From assembly GCF_900142195.1 (NCBI RefSeq), contig NZ_FRAB01000058.1, forward strand, positions 1 to 35,831: a stretch of 35,831 nucleotides of DNA. The letters run 5' to 3'. Below the pieces are notes generated by a model. That model did no database searches and was not told the DNA's origin. It saw nothing but the letters and a program-made list of their open reading frames with translations. This document shows, one piece after another, positions 6,991-15,295 of the stretch. The stretch is from Paraburkholderia terricola. GTDB taxonomy: Bacteria; Pseudomonadota; Gammaproteobacteria; Burkholderiales; Burkholderiaceae. Made by a program: the position numbers and the translations under genes. Position 1 is the stretch's first letter; each line of letters starts with the position of its first letter.

Positions 6991-7611
6991 ATGTCCGCCG
7001 ACGTTACCCTGTACGGCGCGAAGACGGGTAACTGTCTTCGCGTGGCGATTGCGCTGGAGGAACTCGCGATCGCTCACCAGGTCGTGAAGCTCGATCTTCG
7101 GGCGGGGGAGCAGCGCACACCAGATTTCCTTTCACTGAATCCGGGTGGAAAAGTGCCGGTGCTGCGAGTTCGCTCGTCGGCGGCGCCTCCGCTTGTTCTC
7201 GCGCAGTCCAATGCGATTCTTCTTTACCTTGCCCGACGAGCGGGAGGCAGGTTGTTACCGCCCGAAACGGATGCATCGGCGCCCTTTGCACTCGAGCGAT
7301 TCTTTTTTTTCGTGACTGACGTGATCGCGCCCAGTCATGCATCCTTCTTTCTGAAGAACGAAGGATGCGAAGAGGGGCGAAGATTGATGGAACGGCGCTG
7401 TCTTAATGTACTCCTTGCAAGCGAGATGTTTCTGGAAAACGCACCATTCATGGCGGGGCAGTCATTCACGCTCGCAGACATCGCGGCTGTCAGCATAGTG
7501 GCCGCGTTGTCGTCGTCGATCGACTGGGCGCAGTATCCGCTTCTTCAGCGATGGTTCGCTGGCGTGATGGTGCGGCCCAGCGTAGAGCGTGGCATGATCG
7601 CTTTCGACTGA
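6991..7611 (+). CDS. Glutathione S-transferase family protein
   Basis: A 206-residue cytosolic GST. The N-terminal thioredoxin-like domain starts VTLYGAKTGNCLRVAIALEE. Thr12 and Asn14 occupy the position used by the catalytic Thr/Asn of Ure2p-like (Nu-class) GSTs such as YfcG/YghU. The cis-Pro motif NPGGKVPVL (Pro55) and the glutathione-binding QSNAILLYLA (Gln71-Ser72 in place of the usual Glu-Ser) follow. The helical C-terminal domain includes FTLADIAAVS, the conserved N-capping box. The ATG at 6991 is 2 bases after the AKR stop; longer frames upstream overlap that gene and are ignored. It likely conjugates or reduces electrophiles with glutathione, or makes disulfide-reductase use of it, under MarR control. 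Confidence 0.85.
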   Translation: MSADVTLYGAKTGNCLRVAIALEELAIAHQVVKLDLRAGEQRTPDFLSLNPGGKVPVLRVRSSAAPPLVLAQSNAILLYLARRAGGRLLPPETDASAPFALERFFFFVTDVIAPSHASFFLKNEGCEEGRRLMERRCLNVLLASEMFLENAPFMAGQSFTLADIAAVSIVAALSSSIDWAQYPLLQRWFAGVMVRPSVERGMIAFD

Positions 7612-7614
7612 AGC

Positions 7615-8595
7615 TCAGCGTGACGGCATGCCCTGATCCGGATCCGCACCATGACGTACGGCGCCGGGTGAATATCCGAAACGCGCCTTGAAGGCCCGTG
7701 AGAACGAGGAGTCCGACTGGTAACCGGCAACAGACGCTGCCTCGCTGATTCGCACGCCGCTGTTGCGCAGCAGATCCGCGGCAAGGCTCAGGCGCCACCG
7801 TGCGAGATACCTGAGCGGCGGCTCGCCGACAATCTCCGTGAATCGGTCCGCAAAGTGCGACCGGGACATGGTCGCAATCTTCGCGAGCGCCCCAAGTTTC
7901 CATTCACGCGCGGGATCCTCATGCATGGCCGCCAGTGCACGCCCAAGTCGTGCGTCGCCGAGGCCCCGGAGCCATCCGCTATGAGCGGGACTCTTCGCCA
8001 CCCACTCGCGCAAGCTCCGTATCACCAGCAGATCGATCAGGCGCGAGATCATGAGCGCAGCGCCTGGCGACGGCTCGCTCGCTTCCAGCCGCACGAACCG
8101 CAGGATCGCGTGTTGCCATTCCGGTGTACCCGATGCGTCGGCCCGGAGGTGAATGACATCTGGGAGACCCCCAATCAATGAGCCGGCGGATGCCGATTCG
8201 AATACGAACGAGCCCGTCAGGACGCGAAAGGGCTTTTCGGCGAAGCTGCGACATTCATCGGGTCGCGAGGGTGATCCGGGCAGAGAGTCAAGCGCATGGA
8301 TTGCGGAGAGAACGTGCGCACATCCTTTAGGTAGCAAAACAAGATCACCGGCGACTAACGTCGCCGTATCGATAGCGATCGCGTCGAGCCGGAAGGCGCC
8401 GTCCTGAATAAAGTGAAAGCGGGCGCGTCCAGCATCAAAGGGCTTGCGTTGCGCCTCGGCAGTCTCGTATACCTCGATTGATTCGCCTCGTAGCCGTATC
8501 AGATCCAGAACGTCGGAAAGCACATCTTGCCGGGACAGCCTGTGTGCACGCGATTGCTCATGAATGGATCGCCTCATCGCGTCGTCGCCGATCAT
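7615..8595 (-). CDS. AraC-family transcriptional regulator with cupin-type sensor domain
   Basis: A 326-residue regulator. Residues about 20-200 form an AraC-type cupin domain (FHFIQDGAFRLDA, LVAGDLVLLPKGCAHVL), as in the 'cupin_6' group that senses small ligands. The C-terminal 100 residues carry two helix-turn-helix motifs: WKLGALAKIATMSRSHFADRF and ISEAASVAGYQSDSSFSRAFKARFGYSP. The latter is the AraC signature. ATG 8595 has AAGG 8 bases upstream; a later ATG (8577) has none. It converges with the GST gene with only 3 bases between the stops. A minus-strand terminator-like hairpin sits about 12 bases before the start, which is odd and may be an attenuator. The target genes are unknown: the adjacent GST operon or the efflux operon are candidates. 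Confidence 0.85.
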   Translation of the reverse strand: MIGDDAMRRSIHEQSRAHRLSRQDVLSDVLDLIRLRGESIEVYETAEAQRKPFDAGRARFHFIQDGAFRLDAIAIDTATLVAGDLVLLPKGCAHVLSAIHALDSLPGSPSRPDECRSFAEKPFRVLTGSFVFESASAGSLIGGLPDVIHLRADASGTPEWQHAILRFVRLEASEPSPGAALMISRLIDLLVIRSLREWVAKSPAHSGWLRGLGDARLGRALAAMHEDPAREWKLGALAKIATMSRSHFADRFTEIVGEPPLRYLARWRLSLAADLLRNSGVRISEAASVAGYQSDSSFSRAFKARFGYSPGAVRHGADPDQGMPSR

Positions 8596-8607
8596 GTCTT
8601 GCGCCTT

Positions 8608-8637
8608 AAAAAAAAGCGCACTTCGGGGAACGTGCGC
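8608..8637 (-). terminator. Rho-independent terminator or attenuator before the AraC gene
   Basis: Read on the minus strand, GCGCAC and GTGCGC form a 6-bp GC-rich stem (8616-8621 with 8632-8637). The loop can extend the stem with GAA/TTC around a bulge. A run of eight T follows directly (8615-8608). This is the classical terminator shape, yet only about 12 bases separate the T-tract from the AraC start at 8595. Confidence 0.55.
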
Positions 8638-8902
8638 CGCGACAAAAGAAGGACCGGTATGGAGGAGCGCTCCTTCATGCCGCAAAAAGACCAAACGCAA
8701 TCACCCACGATGGCCCCGAAAGCGGTTTCACGCGCACAGTGGTTAAAAGCTTGCACAGCATAGCGGATCGAACTCCTCGCATAAATCCGTCGATGATGAA
8801 TAGACATGCTGGCAAGGGCGAACAATCTGGCGAAGCGTTGCTGGTTCTGAGATGCATCGGTCCAGGGTCGGTAGAGCTATTAGTTAGCGCCCTGAAAAGG
8901 CT
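8638..8902. other. No gene seen between AraC leader and efflux promoter
   Basis: Short open frames exist on both strands (for example 71 and 81 residues), but none has a ribosome binding site together with a recognisable product. I see no repeat or RNA gene here. Confidence 0.4.
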
Positions 8903-8960
8903 TGACATATTAGATTTCATATGTAATCTAACGCAAGTTAGAAGTTACCGCTAATCTAAA
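8903..8960 (+). promoter_or_regulatory. Efflux-operon promoter with TetR/LysR-type operator
   Basis: TTGACA (8903-8908) and TAATCT (8925-8930) are 16 bases apart. The perfect inverted repeat TTAGATT-N8-AATCTAA (8911-8917 / 8926-8932) covers the spacer and -10. A further TAATCTAA half-site lies at 8953-8960. This arrangement suits repression of the RND operon that starts at 9061. Which local regulator (TetR 16430 or LysR 15296) binds it is unknown. Confidence 0.6.
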
Positions 8961-9060
8961 TAGCCACGTTGTCCGGTCCGCGCAATCAGTTGGTGCGCCG
9001 ATCGGTCGAGACGCCGTTTCGCGAAGAGGCGAACGACAACACTTTTCGAGGTGATTGAAG

Positions 9061-10299
9061 TTGGATACGAAAACAAGGCTGGAAGACGGCGGCACAGTTC
9101 ATCGTGCGCGATATGGCACGGTGGGCCGGCGCGCCAGAACCTGGGCTGCCGCGGCCGCTGTGATCATGGTAAGCGGGGGCGGGTGGTTTCTCTACTCGCA
9201 TGGTCGTGGTGATAGCGTCGCCAATGCGCGACCCCTGCCGCCCCACGAGGTAACGATCAGCCGCCCGCTGGTACGCGACCTCGACACCCGACTCGGATTT
9301 CTTGGCCAGTTCTCGGCAGTCGATCAGGTGGAACTGCGCGCACAGGTAGGCGGTACGCTCACAGGTATTCACTTCAGGGACGGCGACATCGTTCACAAGG
9401 GCGATCTGCTGTTCACCATCGATCCCGTGCCGTATGAGATTCGGCTCGCGCAGGCGACTGCCCTGCGCCGGACCGCTGAGGCGCGCCTGGTTCTGGCGAA
9501 GCAGGAGCTGGCGCGTGCGCAGGAACTGGAGCGCAATGATGCTGGCACGACGCAGAACGTCGAGCAGCGTACGTCCGAACTGAATGCTGCGCAAGCTGCA
9601 CTGGACGATGCTGCGGCGCGGATCCGCGACACCCGCTTCGATCTGGATCGCTGCCGCATCACGGCGCCGTTTACCGGCCGCATTGGCAGGCATCTCGTTT
9701 CCACCGGTAACCTGATTGCAGGCAGCCGTGGCGCAACGAGCCCGACGACATTGCTCGCGACGCTCGTCTCGCTCGATCCGGTCTACCTCGACTTCGACAT
9801 GAGCGAGGCGGACTTCCAGTCGTTTTCGCAGTATCGCGGCGACACCAAAGGACCGATTGCAAATCGCGTCGAACTCGCGGCGGGCGATTCGACGACCTAC
9901 ACACGGCAAGGCACGCTCGATTTCGTCGACAACGTGCTGGACCGTTCCAGCGGCACGATCCACGCTCGAGCGACGGTGTCCAATGCCGACCTGCGCTTTA
10001 TACCTGGCGAGTTCTCGCGCGTGCGTCTCGCGGTGGCACATCCCGCACCGACGTTGCTCGTGCCGGACGCATCCGTTTTGCCAGACCAGTCCGAATACCT
10101 CGTGATGACGGTTAGCACTGACGGAACGGTTGTGGCAAAGCATGTCGAGGTCGGCGAGATACGAGGGGGGTTGCGCGTGATCCGCTCGGGCCTGTCTCGG
10201 GACGATCGCGTGATCGTCGACGGTTTGCCCTTTGCGGCGCCCGGAACGAAAGTGGCGACGCGCGATGGTGCGATCCGCTATGAGCCTAAACAGAACTAG
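9061..10299 (+). CDS. RND efflux periplasmic adaptor subunit (AcrA/MexE-like)
   Basis: A 412-residue membrane fusion protein that links the inner-membrane RND pump to the outer-membrane channel. A membrane anchor lies at residues about 26-45 (no lipobox). It is followed by a beta-barrel/lipoyl part (VELRAQVGGTLTGIHFRDGDIV, DLLFTIDPVPYEIRLAQA), a long coiled-coil hairpin rich in Ala, Arg and Glu (about 135-205), and the second lipoyl half (DRCRITAPFTGRIGRHLVSTGNLI). The membrane-proximal domain ends in VIVDGLPFAAPGTKV. TTG 9061 lies 8 bases after GAGGTG, and TTG 9055 is closer to that site, so the exact start is uncertain. It is the first gene of a three-gene efflux operon and most resembles MexE-type adaptors. 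Confidence 0.9.
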   Translation: MDTKTRLEDGGTVHRARYGTVGRRARTWAAAAAVIMVSGGGWFLYSHGRGDSVANARPLPPHEVTISRPLVRDLDTRLGFLGQFSAVDQVELRAQVGGTLTGIHFRDGDIVHKGDLLFTIDPVPYEIRLAQATALRRTAEARLVLAKQELARAQELERNDAGTTQNVEQRTSELNAAQAALDDAAARIRDTRFDLDRCRITAPFTGRIGRHLVSTGNLIAGSRGATSPTTLLATLVSLDPVYLDFDMSEADFQSFSQYRGDTKGPIANRVELAAGDSTTYTRQGTLDFVDNVLDRSSGTIHARATVSNADLRFIPGEFSRVRLAVAHPAPTLLVPDASVLPDQSEYLVMTVSTDGTVVAKHVEVGEIRGGLRVIRSGLSRDDRVIVDGLPFAAPGTKVATRDGAIRYEPKQN

Positions 10300-10313
10300 C
10301 GGACAGTGAAGCC

Positions 10314-13300
10314 ATGCGTATTGCCCATTTCTTTATCGACAGGCCGCGCTTCGCGACGGTGGTCAGTGCCTTTCTGACGCTAATCGGCCTGGGCGCGATG
10401 TTCGTGCTTCCCGTCGCACAGTACCCGGAGATCGTTCCACCGACTGTGCAGGTGACCACATCCTATCCGGGTGCGTCGGCCGAAACGATTGCGCGAACAG
10501 TGGCCACGCCGCTGGAGCAGCAGATCAACGGCGTCGAGAACATGCTCTACATGAGCAGCCAGTCCACGGGAGACGGCCGGTTGACGGTCACGGTTACCTT
10601 TCGTATCGGCACTGACCTGAACGTCGCGCAGATGCTCACACAGAATCGGGTTCAGGATGCGTTACCGCGCCTGCCCGAAGACGTCCAGCGCCTTGGCGTT
10701 CAGGTGAGGAAGTCGACACCTAGCATATTGCTGGCTGTTCACCTGTACTCACCTGACAGAACGCGCGACACACTTTATCTCTCGAACTACGCGACGTTGC
10801 ACGTGAAGGACACGCTAGCGCGTCTGCAAGGCGTCGGCGACGTGCAGTTCCAGGGTGCCCGTGAGTACGCAATGCGTATCTGGATCGACCCCGACAAGGT
10901 CGCAGCCAACAATCTGAATGCGAGTGAAGTGCTCACAGCACTACGCGCGCAGAACCTGCAGGTATCGGCTGGTGTCCTGAACCAGCCGCCCACGGCGGGC
11001 AGCGATGCGTACCAGATAAACGTAGAGGCGCTCGGCCGGCTGTCTACGCCACAGCAATTTTCCGACGTGGTCGTCAAGTCCGACGCACAGGGCCGCGTGA
11101 CGCGGATACGCGATATCGGTCGTGTCGAGGTGGGCGCCGCGGACTATGGTTCAACCGCTTTCATGGACCGTGACAACGCTTCAACATTGCTAATCTATGC
11201 GGAGCCCGGTGCGAACTCGCTTGCTGTCGAGCAGCAGGTTTTGTCCGCGATGCGCGGGCTAAAGAATGAGTTCCCCGCAGGAATGGATTACAAAATCATC
11301 TACGACCCGACCATCTTTATCGGCAAATCCGTCGACGAGGTGATTGTCACGATATTCGTCGCAATCCTGCTTGTTGTTGGCGTCGTCTTTCTTTTCCTGC
11401 AGAACTGGAGGGCCACGATTATCCCGGTCGTTGCAATTCCGGTCTCCCTGCTTGGGTCGTTCATCGTCCTCGCCACCTTCGGAATATCGCTAAACAACCT
11501 GTCTCTGTTTGGCCTCGTGCTGGCGGTCGGCATTGTCGTTGACGATGCAATCGTCGTAGTCGAGAACGTCGAGCGCAACATGCGCTCTGGCATGTCGCCG
11601 GCTGAGGCGGCTCACCGGACGATGGACGAAGTGGGCGGGGCACTGCTGTCGATTGCGCTGACGCTATGTGCCGTCTTCATCCCGTCTGCCTTCCTCAGCG
11701 GGATTTCGGGGCTGTTCTTTCGCCAGTTTGCGGTGACGATCGCAGCATCGACTGTCATATCCTGCTTTGTGTCGCTCACTCTGAGTCCCGCCCTCTGCGC
11801 GGTGCTCTTCAAGTCGCATGAGCCGCATATCGCGTTGCACGCGGGCCTCGCGCAGCGTCTGCTACATGCGGGCTTCGATCGCTTCAACAGGGGATTTGAC
11901 AGATTGTCGTTCGGGTACGGAAACGTCACACGTCGTCTCGTTCGTGGACTCACCGTCGTTCTCGCAATATACGTAGTGCTGATAGGGGTTACGGGTCTTG
12001 AGTTTTCTCGTACGCCAACCGGCTTTATTCCGGAACAGGATCAGGGTTATCTGATTACCGTGGTTCAACTCCCGCCGGGCGCGTCACTTGACCGTACCGA
12101 GAAAGTGGTCCGAAATGCCATTGACATTATCCTGACGACGCGCGGGATTGAACACGTTGCCCCGTTCGTTGGGCTTGACGCGACAACGTTGACCGTGGCG
12201 TCGAACTCAGGAACGATTTTTTCGGGGTTGCCGTCGCTCTACAACCACGAGATTCCGGGCGTGACGGCGAACACTGTGCTGGCCGACCTGCGCAAACGCC
12301 TCTCCGTCATCAAGGACGCTTATGTGCTGACCATTCCGCCGCCTCCTGTACAGGGTCTTGGGAATTCGGGCGGGTTCAAGATGATGCTGGAGGACCGCGC
12401 AGGACTCGGGTCTGAGGCGCTTGTGCATGCGGCGAATGCCCTTGTTGCTGCCGCCAACAGGGATCCGAGCTTTGCTGGAGTCTTTACCCTGTTCAATGCG
12501 GGGTCGCCATCGGTTTTCGCGAATATTGATCGTGTAAGGGCTGAAAAGGTCGGGCTCACACCCACGGATGTGTTTTCCGCCCTGCAGGTCTATCTCGGTT
12601 CACAGTACGTGAACGACTTCAACTATCTCGGCAGAACTTATCAGGTCATTGTTCAGGCTGACGGGCAATTCCGGCATACCCCGCAGGACATTACGCGTCT
12701 GAAGGCGCGAAACCAGTTCGGTGAGATGGTGCCAATCGGCACGGTGGCGCAAATGGAGAACCGTACGATTCCCTATCGCGTGCCTCGCTACAACCTGTAC
12801 CCTGCCGCAGAGGTTCAGGGTGTCGCAGCGCCAGGCATTGCCACCGGTACAGCACTCCATCGCATGGAAGAGCTTGCCCATCAGGTGCTGCCGCAGGGTA
12901 TCAGTTTCGAATGGACGGACCTGGCTTACCAGCAGCAGCAACACGGCACCCCGACGCTCCTGGTATTCGGAGCAGCTGCGCTCTTCGTGTTTCTCGTTCT
13001 CGTCGCGCAGTATGAGAGCTGGAAGCTACCGCTTGCGATCGTCCTGATCGTACCGATGTGTATTCTCGCGTCGGTCACTGGCCTGATCGCTCGCGGCATG
13101 CCCATCGATATCCTGGCGCAGATCGGCTTCGTCGTTCTCGTCGGACTGGCTGCGAAGAATGCAATCCTGATAGTCGAATTTGCGCGTCAGAAGGAGGGCG
13201 AGGGAACCACACCGGTTGACGCCGCGGTGCACGCTGCACGCACACGCCTGCGTCCCATTCTGATGACGTCGTTTGCCTTCATCCTGGGAGTCGCGCCGCT

Positions 13301-13451
13301 CGCGGTCGCCACAGGAGCCGGCGCTGAAATGCGCCAGTCCCTCGGAACGGCGGTGCTGTTCGGCATGCTGGGTGTGACGTGCTTCGGACTTCTGTTCACC
13401 CCTGCCTTCTATGTTTTCATTCGCAAATTTGGCCGCAAGGAGCGCACATGA
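10314..13451 (+). CDS. RND multidrug efflux pump, inner-membrane subunit (HAE1, MexF-like)
   Basis: A 1045-residue proton-driven drug exporter of the HAE1 RND family, full length for the family. It starts with TM1 (FIDRPRFATVVSAFLTLIGL). The first periplasmic porter domain has PTVQVTTSYPGASAETIARTVATPLEQQINGVENM. The proton-relay Asp pair is Asp410-Asp411 in GIVVDDAIVVVENVERNM (TM4). The second half repeats the pattern, with FIPEQDQGYL, a hydrophobic bundle starting ALFVFLVLVAQYESWKLPL, and GLAAKNAILIVEFA. It starts 14 bases after the adaptor stop and overlaps the outer-membrane factor start by ATGA. Substrates in the MexEF group are typically phenicols, quinolones and diverse aromatic compounds. 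That is family knowledge; the actual substrates are unknown. Confidence 0.95.
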   Translation: MRIAHFFIDRPRFATVVSAFLTLIGLGAMFVLPVAQYPEIVPPTVQVTTSYPGASAETIARTVATPLEQQINGVENMLYMSSQSTGDGRLTVTVTFRIGTDLNVAQMLTQNRVQDALPRLPEDVQRLGVQVRKSTPSILLAVHLYSPDRTRDTLYLSNYATLHVKDTLARLQGVGDVQFQGAREYAMRIWIDPDKVAANNLNASEVLTALRAQNLQVSAGVLNQPPTAGSDAYQINVEALGRLSTPQQFSDVVVKSDAQGRVTRIRDIGRVEVGAADYGSTAFMDRDNASTLLIYAEPGANSLAVEQQVLSAMRGLKNEFPAGMDYKIIYDPTIFIGKSVDEVIVTIFVAILLVVGVVFLFLQNWRATIIPVVAIPVSLLGSFIVLATFGISLNNLSLFGLVLAVGIVVDDAIVVVENVERNMRSGMSPAEAAHRTMDEVGGALLSIALTLCAVFIPSAFLSGISGLFFRQFAVTIAASTVISCFVSLTLSPALCAVLFKSHEPHIALHAGLAQRLLHAGFDRFNRGFDRLSFGYGNVTRRLVRGLTVVLAIYVVLIGVTGLEFSRTPTGFIPEQDQGYLITVVQLPPGASLDRTEKVVRNAIDIILTTRGIEHVAPFVGLDATTLTVASNSGTIFSGLPSLYNHEIPGVTANTVLADLRKRLSVIKDAYVLTIPPPPVQGLGNSGGFKMMLEDRAGLGSEALVHAANALVAAANRDPSFAGVFTLFNAGSPSVFANIDRVRAEKVGLTPTDVFSALQVYLGSQYVNDFNYLGRTYQVIVQADGQFRHTPQDITRLKARNQFGEMVPIGTVAQMENRTIPYRVPRYNLYPAAEVQGVAAPGIATGTALHRMEELAHQVLPQGISFEWTDLAYQQQQHGTPTLLVFGAAALFVFLVLVAQYESWKLPLAIVLIVPMCILASVTGLIARGMPIDILAQIGFVVLVGLAAKNAILIVEFARQKEGEGTTPVDAAVHAARTRLRPILMTSFAFILGVAPLAVATGAGAEMRQSLGTAVLFGMLGVTCFGLLFTPAFYVFIRKFGRKERT

Positions 13452-15121
13452 TCTTCACTACTGCCTTTGCTCGCAGACTAATGTGTGTTTCAGGTTCGCA
13501 GAGTGAAGCTGGCAATCTTCGACACCAGCCGCATGACGGCGCGCGATATCTGCCCGAGATCAGCGGAGTGAAAACGGCATGCCGGCGGCAGACGGCCGAA
13601 GGCATACCTCACACGGTCGTGCGCAAACCGTCACAAAGCCTGCTCCGTGTCATTTCCGCGGGCGTTGCGATTGCAACGGGCGTTGCAGGTTGTGCGGTGG
13701 GGCCAGAATATGCGGCACCGACTACGCAGCTTGTGCCGTTCCACAACCGGGTTGCGACAAGCACTCAGCAAGCGTCCAGGCCCGCTCCGCGCCTTGACAT
13801 CTGGTGGGCCGGATTTGATGACCCGATGCTCGTAACCGTCGTTCAGCGTGCTCTTGCACAGAACCTGGACCTCGCGGCAGCGTTTGCCCGCGTTCAGCAG
13901 GCGAGGGCGGTCGCAGCGGGGGCGGGCGCGCAGCTTCTGCCAACGCTTGATTTCGACGCGACGGGCACCGCTGAACACCAGAGCCTGTTAAGTCCGGTCG
14001 GTACGATCGCGAGAACGTTTCCTGGCTACAGTCGCGATCAGCGCGAGTACAACGTTGGGGCTGCCGCGAGCTGGGAAATCGATCTGGCCGGCGGACTGCG
14101 TCGCAGCGCTGCTGCGGCGCGTGACGAAGTACAGGCGGCCGAGGCCGAGCAACTCGGCACGCGCATTACGGTGGCCGCCGACGCCGCCGATGCATACCTG
14201 CAGGTCAGAGGGTTCCAGACCCGGCTTGCGGTGGCGCAGGATCAGATTGGCACGGACGGACGCCTTCTTGAGCTTGTTCGGGTACGGCGTCGCGCCGGCG
14301 CGGCAGACGAGAGGGAGATTGCCCAGGCCGAGGCGCTGCTAAAGCAGGCAAGGTCTACCGTACCTACCCTGCGCACGTCGCTTGAGGCGCAACTGAACCG
14401 CCTGGATGTGCTCATGGGTGCGCAGCCGGGAACGTACGCGCATGAACTGTCCGTCTCCTCCACCATACCTGCGATCCCGAAAATTGACGATAACGACCAG
14501 CCACTGGACGTCCTGAGGCGTAGACCTGACATCATCGCGGCAGAGCGGCGAGTCGCTGCTTCAAGTGAACGGATCGGCGCGGCAATCTCGGGCTATTACC
14601 CGAAGATCTCCCTGTCTGGCGCGCTTGGCTTTGACAGCGTGAGCACCAATCACCTCTTTACCGCGGCAGCGTTTCAGCCGGTCGGTACTGGATCGCTTCG
14701 GTGGCGTCTGTTTGACTTCGGGAAGGTGGATGCGGAGGTTAAACAGGCGCGAGGCGCGAACGCGGAGGCGCTTGCACTGTATCGCCAGGCGGTGCTCAAG
14801 GCCGCTGAGGATGTTGAGAACGCATTCACAGCGCTTTCCCAGACAGAGGCTCGACGGCAGGAGTTGCAGGGCGAAGTGACATCACTGACGCGCGCCCGCG
14901 ATTTGTCCGAACGCGCCTACAGAGCAGGAGCCATAACCCTCACAGACGTGCTGGACGCGGACCGTCAACTCCTCGTCGCGCGTGACAATCTGGACAGCTC
15001 ACGCGCGGACGCGGCGCGCGCTGCGGTGGGGGCATTTCGTGCTCTGGGCGGCGGCTGGGACATCTCCCCGGACGCCCGGGTGGCATCGAATAGTTCGCCA
15101 GCGGCGGTTCCGGTCAGGTGA
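13448..15121 (+). CDS. RND efflux outer-membrane factor lipoprotein (NodT family)
   Basis: A TolC-like outer-membrane channel, the third part of the efflux pump. The mature part has the family repeats: WWAGFDDPMLVTVVQRALAQN, ARVQQARAVAAGAGAQLLP, GAAASWEIDLAGGLRR, then the second repeat from LRRRPDIIAAERRVAA through WRLFDFGKVDAEVKQARG to ITLTDVLDADRQLL. ATG 13448 overlaps the pump stop and follows AAGGAG, so coupling is likely. However, the lipobox GVAGC then lies at residue 82, far too deep for a normal signal peptide. An internal GTG at 13619 would give a 23-residue signal peptide before that Cys, and GTG 13568 is another option. The true start is therefore unsure. A related but truncated copy is at 1198-1490. 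Confidence 0.9.
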   Translation: MIFTTAFARRLMCVSGSQSEAGNLRHQPHDGARYLPEISGVKTACRRQTAEGIPHTVVRKPSQSLLRVISAGVAIATGVAGCAVGPEYAAPTTQLVPFHNRVATSTQQASRPAPRLDIWWAGFDDPMLVTVVQRALAQNLDLAAAFARVQQARAVAAGAGAQLLPTLDFDATGTAEHQSLLSPVGTIARTFPGYSRDQREYNVGAAASWEIDLAGGLRRSAAAARDEVQAAEAEQLGTRITVAADAADAYLQVRGFQTRLAVAQDQIGTDGRLLELVRVRRRAGAADEREIAQAEALLKQARSTVPTLRTSLEAQLNRLDVLMGAQPGTYAHELSVSSTIPAIPKIDDNDQPLDVLRRRPDIIAAERRVAASSERIGAAISGYYPKISLSGALGFDSVSTNHLFTAAAFQPVGTGSLRWRLFDFGKVDAEVKQARGANAEALALYRQAVLKAAEDVENAFTALSQTEARRQELQGEVTSLTRARDLSERAYRAGAITLTDVLDADRQLLVARDNLDSSRADAARAAVGAFRALGGGWDISPDARVASNSSPAAVPVR

Positions 15122-15295
15122 GAGGATTGGCCGTTGCCTTGTGTCCTCCGTGACCCGGGTGGTTGTCTGATACGGCGTCGAGTCGACGAGAAAAACGGTT
15201 ACTGCAACGGCCTGCGTGTGCATCGGTTCAAATAGTTCGCGGTTGCTACGTGCTTATGGCGCTTCTCGACGGCACATGGCAGGAAATGAGACGAT

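Noticed and set aside
8986..10143. 385-residue minus-strand frame opposite the efflux adaptor
   Set aside because: Shadow of the adaptor gene, Arg/Cys/His-rich with no family pattern.
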